This document shows positions 1 through 5,010 of a stretch of 5,035 bases of DNA, piece after piece. The notes beneath the pieces were generated by a model. That model made no database searches and was not told where the DNA came from. It worked only from the letters and a program-made list of their open reading frames with translations. Position 1 is the first letter of the stretch, and each line of letters begins with the position of its first letter. Source of the DNA: CAYTQK01 sp964439745 (GTDB lineage Bacteria; Desulfobacterota; Desulfobacteria; Desulfobacterales; Desulfosudaceae). Made by a program: the position numbers and the translations under genes. Location: NCBI GenBank assembly GCA_964439745.1, contig CAYTQK010000234.1:1-5035 (forward strand), read 5' to 3'.

Positions 1-1
1 G

Positions 2-529
2 GGCCAGGAGGGCTGAACCGGGTTGTGCGAGGCGGGGAACGGGGTGCAGGATGCCCCAGACCGAACCGAACAGGCCGGTACAGGGGGTGGTGTGGCCGGT
101 GGGGGCCAGGAACGGAACCAGCTGCTGCAGCTTGGCCATTTCCGCGCCGATGCCCCGCTGCAGGGCCCGCTCGATACTCTGGACAGCCGTAAAATCAAAG
201 CCGTTCCGGGACGACTCCCCTTTACCGGCCTCCTGGTCCTTGTCAGATGACCGCAGGCGCTTGAATTCCATGTATCCCGTGCGGAAGACACTGGCCACCG
301 GCGCGTGGCGCATCCGCTTGGCGCGGGCAAAAGCATCGGTAAAGTCCCGCTTTTTCCAGAAATATTCTGTAAATTCCAGCGACTGGGTCAGGGCTCTTTT
401 GACATACCGATACTTGATGAAAATAATCGCCCATGAGGTCACCGAGAAGAACAGCAGCAGGAGCAGCACCAGCTGTACCATCGGTCCGGCGTTGAAGATC
501 ATCTGAAAAACATCCAGTTGGAAGGTCAT
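2..529 (-). CDS. tolQ: TolQ proton channel subunit, N-terminal part (cut by window edge)
   Basis: TolQ is the inner-membrane MotA/TolQ/ExbB-family subunit. With TolR it uses the proton motive force to energise TolA and the Tol-Pal system, which holds the outer membrane during division. The 176 visible codons start at an ATG (529-527), preceded by a GGGGAG ribosome site (535-540) with 5-nt spacing. Residues about 17-38 form a leucine-rich first membrane helix. A charged cytoplasmic stretch follows (about 40-130), then the family signature leading into helix 2: QSIERAL near 117, LVPFLA at 137-142 and GLFGSVWGI at 152-160. Full TolQ is about 225-230 residues, so the last quarter lies outside the window, where tolR would be expected next. 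From residue 143 several normally invariant residues are changed (N to H twice, T to P, F to C), perhaps through sequence error at a contig edge. ExbB is the alternative, but the N-terminus and the VQSIERAL block fit TolQ better. Confidence 0.85.
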   Translation of the reverse strand, partial: MTFQLDVFQMIFNAGPMVQLVLLLLLFFSVTSWAIIFIKYRYVKRALTQSLEFTEYFWKKRDFTDAFARAKRMRHAPVASVFRTGYMEFKRLRSSDKDQEAGKGESSRNGFDFTAVQSIERALQRGIGAEMAKLQQLVPFLAPTGHTTPCTGLFGSVWGILHPVPRLAQPGSALLA

Positions 530-617
530 CAATACTCCCCTTTATCCGCGTCGTTCACAGTTGCTTTCGATTGGCAGCCCTGGCCGAAGCTTTGGCACAA
601 ACCTGTTCAGTACCAGA

Positions 618-646
618 ACTATACCTTTTTTGGGAGGGCGAGTAAA
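618..646 (-). promoter_or_regulatory. Likely sigma-70 promoter of tolQ
   Basis: On the minus strand a TTTACT -35 box (641-646) and a TATAGT -10 box (618-623) are separated by exactly 17 bases. These match the sigma-70 consensus at 4 and 5 of 6 positions. Transcription would begin near position 611, giving a leader of about 80 nt before the tolQ ATG. The promoter lies just downstream of a terminator-like hairpin, as expected for the first gene of a transcription unit. The call rests on sequence match only. Confidence 0.5.
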
Positions 647-654
647 GCGCCGGG

Positions 655-694
655 AAAAACAAAACATGAGCCGGGCGCGATCAGCACCCGGCTC
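655..694 (-). terminator. Terminator-like hairpin upstream of the tolQ promoter
   Basis: Inverted repeat GAGCCGGG (668-675) / CCCGGCTC (687-694) forms a perfect 8-bp stem. After one mismatch it can extend by two more pairs (677-678 with 684-685), leaving a 5-nt GATCA loop. Read on the minus strand the stem is followed by ATGTTTTGTTTTT (655-667), an interrupted U-tract typical of an intrinsic terminator. On the plus strand there is no T-run, so it should work in the minus direction only. No intact minus-strand gene lies just upstream; it may have served a gene lost when mobile elements entered 700-1340. Confidence 0.5.
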
Positions 695-899
695 CTGGAA
701 AAATACAACTCCCAGAATCTGTTAAGGAATCAATCTTTCAACGAAACGACGCGATGTTCCGGTCGACCGTGGCGACAAGAAAAATAAAGGTCTGCACAAG
801 ACAGCAACGCTCCCGGCGACCCGCCCCAGGGCGCAAATGTTTCGACATTGCCATAATGATACCCCACCAGGGTAGAGAAAATTCATGAAATATCCGGGC
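695..899. other. Intergenic region with no gene recognised
   Basis: No start/ribosome-site combination or recognisable protein family was found on either strand. A minus-strand frame stays open through here but continues antisense across the transposase remnant and has no family signature. In the plus direction the stretch just before 900 may be degraded upstream coding sequence of the transposase fragment: one frame reads EKIHEISGLT before a stop at 905-907. That alignment is only suggestive. Confidence 0.5.
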
Positions 900-921
900 T
901 AACCTGATCCTAACCTGATCC
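900..921. repeat. 11-bp perfect tandem duplication
   Basis: TAACCTGATCC occurs twice without a spacer (900-910 and 911-921). It sits at the 5' edge of the recognisable transposase frame. The first copy supplies an in-frame stop (TAA 900-902), and an 11-nt length would shift the reading frame. It is probably a replication-slippage duplication that helped inactivate the transposase. Confidence 0.9.
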
Positions 922-1130
922 TCGATTGTGTTATCGCAGAAAGGAATCCGGCAGACACGACCCTGACGGAAACCATGCTGGATCGCCAGCGGGATATTTA
1001 TGGGCGTTATAACCTGAAGGTTGCGCTGGACAGGGGTTTTGCCTCCCAAGAGAACCTGGCCAAGGCCAAAGCAAAAGGCATTAAAGATGTTTGTTTTGCA
1101 AAAAAACGCGGCCTTGCAGAATCCGATATG
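912..1130 (+). pseudogene. DDE transposase fragment, ISNCY-type
   Basis: The frame open after the stop at 900-902 reads NLILDCV (912-932), then a GNPAD-like block RNPADTTL, a region ending YGRYNLKVALDRGFAS, and DVCFAKKRGLAESDM. This order (LILDCV, NPAD-TL, a conserved Asp in DGGFAS-like context, then DVAF-KKRGL-DM) is that of the C-terminal half of the catalytic domain of transposases usually labelled ISNCY. The Asp in ALDRGFAS would be the second catalytic carboxylate; a Gly of the usual DGGFAS is Arg here. The first catalytic Asp, the N-terminal DNA-binding part and the final Glu-bearing helix (WVYRKLRNFRAGIE-like in relatives) are absent, so the fragment cannot transpose. It was recognised from memory of the family, not a search. 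The first in-frame ATG is at 975. Confidence 0.7.
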
Positions 1131-1337
1131 AAAATCATCGGTTTTATAGAAGAACAGATCGTCATCAAACAGATATTGCAGCATCCGGGTCTGTGGAAAA
1201 TCAGAAACACCGTGACGCCGTCAGAATCCCCTGTGAATATCGTCCGGGAACTGGCGCATCAGGCGGCCCCTGATCAGGGGCCGCCTGATGACGGATTTTG
1301 GTCACAGGTTCCCAACTATGGCTACTGGGCGGATTGA
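1131..1337 (+). pseudogene. C-terminal tail of an IS91/IS801-like transposase
   Basis: Immediately after the ISNCY-type fragment, in the same frame, the protein becomes KIIGFIEEQIVIKQILQHPGLW followed by a low-complexity Pro/Asp-rich tail ending in YGYWAD and a TGA (1335-1337). A block of the form FIED-xVI-xKIL-xHLGLW followed by a variable Pro-rich tail is typical of the C-terminal end of Y2 (rolling-circle, IS91/IS801-type) transposases in delta-type proteobacteria. The catalytic tyrosines, HUH motif and zinc-binding N-terminus are all missing, so this is a remnant. A perfect 34-bp palindrome lies inside it. A fortuitous resemblance cannot be excluded because the piece is short. Confidence 0.5.
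1257..1290. repeat. Perfect 34-bp palindrome
   Basis: The two 17-bp arms, CATCAGGCGGCCCCTGA (1257-1273) and its exact reverse complement (1274-1290), abut with no spacer. The GC-rich sequence could form a strong hairpin in single-stranded DNA or RNA, or cruciform DNA. It lies inside the open frame of the transposase tail, encoding roughly HQAAPDQGPPDD. A TTTTGG follows on the plus strand (1296-1301), so an intrinsic-terminator role in that direction is possible but weak. IS91-type elements carry hairpins at their ends, so a link to the transposon end is another possibility. Confidence 0.95.
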
Positions 1338-1603
1338 TGGTTCATAATTCGATCCCGGCGGTACAAAGAGCTGTCTCAAAAATCCCGTAATTTTCTTTGT
1401 GTGCCACTGCCCTGACATTTTTTTGTTCTTTTTGATAATGTTCCGTCGAATCCCGCCTGAAAGGCCCATCAACATGTTGCGCCCTAAAAATATCGACACA
1501 CAAGGCCGAGCTGGCTATAGCTGGTGAGCATAAAAGCAAGTTCTTATCCTTATCCTTCATCCCCCTGCCTGTCATAGCATAAGTAGAAGGGCTTTTCTGC
1601 TTT
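1338..1603. other. Intergenic region downstream of the operon, possible IS terminus
   Basis: No gene is supported here. GAGCTGTCTCAAAAA at 1368-1382 resembles the outer ends of several DDE insertion sequences (a TTTTGAGACAGCTC-type tip on the other strand), so the sequence to its right may be the end of another degraded element. No matching inverted copy is visible in the window. Minus-strand frames over 1302-1575 contain Lys/Arg-rich peptides without a recognisable domain. I found no convincing terminator just downstream of the stop at 1604-1606. The short GCAGAA/TTCTAC pairing there is weak. Confidence 0.35.
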
Positions 1604-2380
1604 TTAATGGGATTGTTGGGATACGATGGGCCGGATCTTTGCCCCCTGCCAAACCAGTTTGGCCAACAGTCCCGGGCAGACGTGGTGTTTGTTTTTTCGG
1701 ATGCCGGTTATGGATGCCCGGATTACTTTTTCCGGATTTTCAGCGAAGATCCGGGGGAGCGGCTTTACTTCAGCCGAACCAAAATCCGGAGAAGCGAGCA
1801 GTTTGGTGCTTACCCAGGATGGGTAGACAATGGTTACGTACACGCCTTTGTTCTTCAACTCACCGGACAATGCCATGGCAAATCCCCGCAGGCCGAACTT
1901 GGATGCGGAATACGGTGTGCCCAGGGAGGTGGCCGCAAACCCGGCCACCGAACACATGAACACGATATGACCCCTTCCCTGACTCACCATGTCCGGCACA
2001 AACAATTGAGAAAGCCGCATGGGTGCCCGCAGGTTGACATCCATCAGCTTTTCCCATTCAGCCGGAGGAATCTCCCAGAAATAACCGTAATTGATCAGGC
2101 CGGCATTGTTGATCAACATGTCCAACCGCGGAGACGTTTTTTTTGTTTGCGCGTACAGGTGCCGGCACCCTTCCCGGTTGGAGATATCGGCACCGATCAG
2201 GCCCAGAATCTGGCCGGGTGCTTCTTTGAGGTGTTCGGAAATGCGCTTCAGGCTGTTTTCATCAATATCCGTCAGGATAAGGCGGGCGCCCAAAGCAAGC
2301 AATTGACGGGCATACGCCTGCCCCAGTCCGCCGGCCGCGCCGGTAACGAGTATGGTCCTGCCTCTTAATGATTTCATCAT
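1604..2380 (-). CDS. Classical SDR-family NAD(P)-dependent oxidoreductase
   Basis: This is a 258-residue short-chain dehydrogenase/reductase, the usual length for classical SDRs, expected to act in the cytosol on a hydroxyl/carbonyl pair. The Rossmann signature TGAAGGLG is at 13-20, and Asp38 ends the second strand (ILTDID), which in this family favours NAD(H) over NADP(H). NNAG follows at 91-94, and the catalytic tetrad is Asn116, Ser144, Tyr157 and Lys161 (YSASK). A PSWVST segment sits at 187-192. All catalytic residues are present, so it should be active; the substrate is unknown. The ATG at 2380-2378 overlaps the stop of the upstream gene in an ATGA; a second ATG follows directly (2377-2375). 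GGAGGG upstream can serve as ribosome site. A longer frame from a TTG at 2446 would overlap the preceding gene by about 70 nt and adds only a non-homologous Arg/Gly-rich peptide. Last gene of the operon. Confidence 0.9.
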   Translation of the reverse strand: MMKSLRGRTILVTGAAGGLGQAYARQLLALGARLILTDIDENSLKRISEHLKEAPGQILGLIGADISNREGCRHLYAQTKKTSPRLDMLINNAGLINYGYFWEIPPAEWEKLMDVNLRAPMRLSQLFVPDMVSQGRGHIVFMCSVAGFAATSLGTPYSASKFGLRGFAMALSGELKNKGVYVTIVYPSWVSTKLLASPDFGSAEVKPLPRIFAENPEKVIRASITGIRKNKHHVCPGLLAKLVWQGAKIRPIVSQQSH

Positions 2381-3264
2381 ACGGTTATTCCCTCCGCCAC
2401 GCCGTCGCCGCCCGGCGGGGGGTACGGCATGGGCGGCGTCGGCCAATCGGCGATTGCCCGGCCAGGGTTGAGCCGGGATTTAAAATGATCGGACACCTGC
2501 ACCACAAAGGGCTTGGCCCGGTCCAGCCCCAGGGCTTTGATGTTTTCAGCCATGCCGTGAGAACTCCCGCCGGTCTTGACGTCGATGTCTTTTAAACGGC
2601 AGGTTTTGTATGTCACCTCTGTGTGGACAATGGTTTTCCAGATTTTGTCGCGAAAATTGGACAAGGTGACCAGGTCGAATCCTTTTAGGGGTATACCGAC
2701 CGAGTGGCGCCCTTTTACCTGAACGATCCATTCGTCTTTCTCCGGATCTTTGACGCCGAATTCAAAGGTATGGCCGGATAATGAAAACGGTATGCGGGTT
2801 TCAAACTTGGGAAAGCCCCACAGCTCCCGGCCGGCGGCCCGGGCCCGGGGTATGGTCACCGGCATTTCCAGAACATAGGCGCCGATACCGTTCCAGGATT
2901 CCCCCTTTTTCTTGAGCAGGTTGGTGATGTAAATCCTGGGATCGGGCAGCATCTCCGGCCGGACCAGGATGGTGATGGTCACCTCTTCGTAAGCTCCGAT
3001 GGTCACCTCCCGGTAATTGTAAAAGATCAGGCTGACAATGCACTTGCCGTTGAAAAAACGGCAGGGAACCAGGCCGGTACCCTTCAATAACGGGTCGACC
3101 CTGGCCGGTGAAATAAAATAATTCAGGTGCCTGACCCGGGTTCGGTCAAAAAGCATGGGCAGTTCTACGTCCGAGACCGAGGTTCTGGTCCGGATGTTGG
3201 GCACGTCAAAAAAAGCATCCTTGCGGAAATCGTCATATCCGCGCCTGTTGTCAATCGTATTCAT
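2377..3264 (-). CDS. Acetoacetate decarboxylase-like protein (ADC family)
   Basis: A 295-residue protein of the acetoacetate decarboxylase fold (PF06314-type). The core motif GRELWGFPKF at 145-154 aligns with GRELSAYPKK of Clostridium acetobutylicum ADC, so Lys153 corresponds to the Schiff-base Lys115. The next residue is Phe154 in place of Lys116, the lysine credited with lowering the pKa of the catalytic lysine. GAYEE at 90-94 aligns with the segment around ADC Glu76, so an acidic residue is kept (Glu94). Known homologues with altered active sites catalyse aldol/dehydration chemistry instead of decarboxylation, so acetone formation should not be assumed. It is longer than clostridial ADC (about 245 aa), with extra sequence at both ends, including a Pro/Gly-rich C-terminus (WPTPPMPYPPPGG). 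The ATG at 3264-3262 has AAAGGAG 8 nt upstream and overlaps the preceding stop in an ATGA. A GTG at 3285 lacks such a site. Confidence 0.82.
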   Translation of the reverse strand: MNTIDNRRGYDDFRKDAFFDVPNIRTRTSVSDVELPMLFDRTRVRHLNYFISPARVDPLLKGTGLVPCRFFNGKCIVSLIFYNYREVTIGAYEEVTITILVRPEMLPDPRIYITNLLKKKGESWNGIGAYVLEMPVTIPRARAAGRELWGFPKFETRIPFSLSGHTFEFGVKDPEKDEWIVQVKGRHSVGIPLKGFDLVTLSNFRDKIWKTIVHTEVTYKTCRLKDIDVKTGGSSHGMAENIKALGLDRAKPFVVQVSDHFKSRLNPGRAIADWPTPPMPYPPPGGDGVAEGITV

Positions 3265-4235
3265 TTCATGTTCTCCTTTACCCACCGGCCGATTTCATTC
3301 ATGGCCTCATCGTAGGAAACCCGCGTTTTCCAGCCCAGCTCCCGCACGGCTTTGGAAGTATCCACGTCATTGTCCCGCCCCATCAGGCCGACGGCATGGC
3401 GTGTCACCATGGGACGGATGTTAAACGGACGGCTGACCGTTTCCGAAACAGCACCCATCAACCAGGCCGGACGAAACGGCAGGCTGAACCAAGGTCGCTT
3501 GTCCAGCATGGCTGCCAGATCCGTCAGGTAACGCTTCCAGGTTACCTGCCAGTCATCCCGCATAAAATAGGTTTGACCGGCCGCCGCTTCTTTTTTTCCG
3601 GCCAAAACCAGGCCGTCCGTCAGGTTATCGATGTAGATCAGACTGGCGCTGTACCTGCCCTGGTCGAAAAGGGCGACGATGCCGGTCTGAAACCGCTCTG
3701 CGACTTCCCGGACCCAGACGCTTCCCGGTCCGGTCACGTTGGCCGGCCGGATGATCGCCCAGCCGCCGGCAAACCGGCCGTCATAAGTACGCACCAGTTC
3801 TTCGGCCGCCATCTTGGCGTCCCCGTAGTAAACGCCGGTTTTCACGCAAGGGTCGCTTTCCTTCATTCCCTTCATATGCCGGCCGGTGCCGCAGGCGCAG
3901 ATGGAACTGACGTACACAAACCGGCCGGCCCTGTCGGCGCAGGCGTTGAGCATGTTGCGGGTACCGTCGACAATGGACCCGTAAAACTGTCGGCGGGTAC
4001 CATAATCCAGTACCCGGGCGGCCAAATGGTAGACCACGTCGATATTATCACCGACACCCTGTAAAGTTTCCGGACGGGTGATATCGCCCTCAACCGTTTT
4101 AGAAACACAATCACGAATATGATCAACCGGTTCTCCCGGAAAAATCAGCGCCGTGACCGTGTTCCCGGTTTCGGCCAGACGTCGGCAGAGGGCCGTTCCC
4201 ATGAATCCGGCGGCGCCGGTGATCAAAACCTTCAC
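3261..4235 (-). CDS. Extended SDR, NAD-dependent epimerase/dehydratase or 3-beta-HSD-like
   Basis: A 324-residue extended short-chain dehydrogenase/reductase of normal length for the family, probably cytosolic. The nucleotide-binding motif GAAGFMG is at 7-13, GDIT at 50-53, YHLAA at 69-73, YVSS with the catalytic Ser at 108-111, and the catalytic pair Tyr137/Lys141 in YGDAK. RPANVTGPG at 163-171 is the usual extended-SDR substrate/cofactor loop. No clear acidic residue ends the second strand (TALIFPGE), so NAD versus NADP preference is uncertain. The C-terminal half ends with an ELGW block (EKAxRELGW-like), typical of epimerase and 3-beta-hydroxysteroid-dehydrogenase-like members, including OleD-type reductases. 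Sugar, sterol-like or acyl substrates are all possible; the ADC-like neighbour argues for a keto or acyl substrate. It starts with GTG (4235-4233), only 3 nt after the regulator's stop, with AAAGGA inside the regulator's final codons as ribosome site. It overlaps the next gene by 4 nt. Confidence 0.87.
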   Translation of the reverse strand: MKVLITGAAGFMGTALCRRLAETGNTVTALIFPGEPVDHIRDCVSKTVEGDITRPETLQGVGDNIDVVYHLAARVLDYGTRRQFYGSIVDGTRNMLNACADRAGRFVYVSSICACGTGRHMKGMKESDPCVKTGVYYGDAKMAAEELVRTYDGRFAGGWAIIRPANVTGPGSVWVREVAERFQTGIVALFDQGRYSASLIYIDNLTDGLVLAGKKEAAAGQTYFMRDDWQVTWKRYLTDLAAMLDKRPWFSLPFRPAWLMGAVSETVSRPFNIRPMVTRHAVGLMGRDNDVDTSKAVRELGWKTRVSYDEAMNEIGRWVKENMK

Positions 4236-4238
4236 CCG

Positions 4239-4910
4239 TTATTTTCCTTTCTTACCATCCGTTTCTATTTCTATCATCGCCTGAAGGGAACCGAACAGAT
4301 TATCAATAATGAATTCCTGGAGAGCACCCGGATTTTCATGCATGTAGTTTAAAAGGTTATTGTTGAGGCCGGCCACATAGCCGTGGAGTGTGCTCCAGAA
4401 ACAGATAAAATACCCGCGTATCCGGTCGTCGGAGATATTGCCGAAGGTTTCCGCCAGTTCCCAAACCGCTTTAATGGTGAACCGGTAAACCCGCTGGGAC
4501 TCTTCCAGTTCGTGACGGGCGGCGGCCTCCATGGGGGTGCCGATGTAGTCCTGGTATTTCGGCACATGCCAGGTAAACATCAGGTTATAAAAATTGGCCT
4601 GTTGGATACCGAAATTAAGATAGGCTTTTGCCATGGCTTTCAGCCTTGCCGCCGGGTCCTTTCTGGATTTGTATGCTTTTTCGCACGATTCAAAGAGAAG
4701 CTGAAATCCCCGGGTCAGAACGGCCAGGTAGATATGATCCTTGCTTTCATAAAACCGGTACAAGGTCACCACTGAAACGTCCAGGCGACTGCACAGCTTG
4801 CGCATGGAAAACCCCTCAAACCCTTCTTCCTGCATCAGGCTTAAGGCCTGCTCCAGAATGGTTTTCCGGATTTGATCATTTTCCTTTTGGGTCCTTGGTT
4901 TTCTGGGCAA
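4239..4910 (-). CDS. TetR/AcrR-family transcriptional regulator
   Basis: A 223-residue TetR-type repressor. The N-terminal DNA-binding domain spans about 12-60. Its helix-turn-helix, FSMRKLCSRLDVSVVTLYRFY (34-54), ends in the family-typical LYxxFxxKDxI run. The remainder is an all-helical ligand-binding/dimerisation domain; the segment around FWSTLHGYVAGL resembles the W-HG pattern of the TetR C-terminal family called WHG (PF13305-like), but that subfamily call is tentative. The start is TTG at 4910-4908: a TAA lies immediately upstream in frame, GGAGG (4919-4923) sits 8 nt away, and the next in-frame ATG (residue 26) would remove part of the DNA-binding domain. As first gene of the operon, transcribed with three enzymes from a promoter carrying a palindromic operator, it most likely represses its own operon until a pathway metabolite binds. 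Confidence 0.9.
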   Translation of the reverse strand: MPRKPRTQKENDQIRKTILEQALSLMQEEGFEGFSMRKLCSRLDVSVVTLYRFYESKDHIYLAVLTRGFQLLFESCEKAYKSRKDPAARLKAMAKAYLNFGIQQANFYNLMFTWHVPKYQDYIGTPMEAAARHELEESQRVYRFTIKAVWELAETFGNISDDRIRGYFICFWSTLHGYVAGLNNNLLNYMHENPGALQEFIIDNLFGSLQAMIEIETDGKKGK

Positions 4911-4939
4911 TTAAAAGACCTCCATGTTTTATGAATAGC

Positions 4940-4958
4940 GTTACTGTAACAGTGTTAC
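4940..4958. promoter_or_regulatory. Candidate TetR operator with alternating GTTAC/GTAAC half-sites
   Basis: GTTAC (4940-4944), GTAAC (4946-4950) and GTTAC (4954-4958) occur in alternating orientation, forming two overlapping inverted repeats: GTTAC-T-GTAAC and GTAAC-AGT-GTTAC. Total length (19 bp), pseudo-symmetry and position about 30-50 bp upstream of a tetR start, over the -10 region, are typical of TetR-family autoregulatory operators. Binding by the protein encoded at 4239-4910 is inferred. Confidence 0.6.
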
Positions 4959-4980
4959 TTTTATAATTTTGTAAAGTCAA
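4952..4980 (-). promoter_or_regulatory. Likely promoter of the tetR-led operon
   Basis: On the minus strand TTGACT (4975-4980) is a good -35 box (5 of 6). At 17-base spacing it is followed by TAACAC (4952-4957), a weak -10 box (3 of 6). The intervening DNA is AT-rich. Transcription would begin around 4945, giving a leader of about 35 nt to the TTG start. The proposed -10 lies inside the palindromic operator, consistent with repression by blocking RNA polymerase. Confidence 0.45.
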
Positions 4981-4982
4981 GG

Positions 4983-5010
4983 AAAAATAGGGGACGCCCT
5001 TTATATTTTT
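4983..5010. repeat. Small imperfect palindrome in AT-rich DNA
   Basis: AGGG-GACG-CCCT (4989-5000) is a 4-bp stem with a 4-nt loop, flanked by A-rich sequence on the left and TTATATTTTT on the right, so either strand shows a short hairpin next to a T-rich run. It may be a weak terminator of a minus-strand gene beyond the right edge or a degraded REP-like palindrome. The stem is too short for a firm call. No gene is seen from 4911 to the end of the window. Confidence 0.25.

Noticed and set aside
23..506. Plus-strand frames at the left edge (75 and 151 codons)
   Set aside because: They are antisense to tolQ, whose conserved residues and ribosome site are on the minus strand.
738..1184. Minus-strand open frame of 148 codons
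   Set aside because: More than half is antisense to the transposase fragment, the rest has no family signature, and no ribosome site was found at its start.
1550..1562. Short TTATCC direct repeats and other small repeats; considered as CRISPR or iteron
   Set aside because: Only two units are present, with no spacers or regular array.
1302..1575. Two overlapping minus-strand small frames (65 and 77 codons)
   Set aside because: There is no domain and no clear ribosome site, and one runs antisense into the transposase tail. They are more likely part of degraded IS sequence.
1607..2368. Long plus-strand open frame (253 codons)
   Set aside because: It is the antisense of the SDR gene, whose complete catalytic motifs are on the minus strand. 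The plus-strand peptide has no recognisable domain and no ribosome site.
2381..2446. Upstream TTG start adding 22 residues to the classical SDR
   Set aside because: The extra peptide is Arg/Gly/Ala-rich and lies in the out-of-frame 3' end of the ADC-like gene. The ATG in the ATGA overlap places the TGxxxGxG motif at the normal distance from the N-terminus.
3265..3285. GTG start seven codons upstream for the ADC-like protein
   Set aside because: It has no ribosome site of its own, whereas the ATG at 3264 has AAAGGAG 8 nt upstream and an ATGA overlap.
3396..4064. Plus-strand open frame of 222 codons
   Set aside because: It is antisense to the extended SDR, with His/Pro/Gly-rich shadow composition and no domain.
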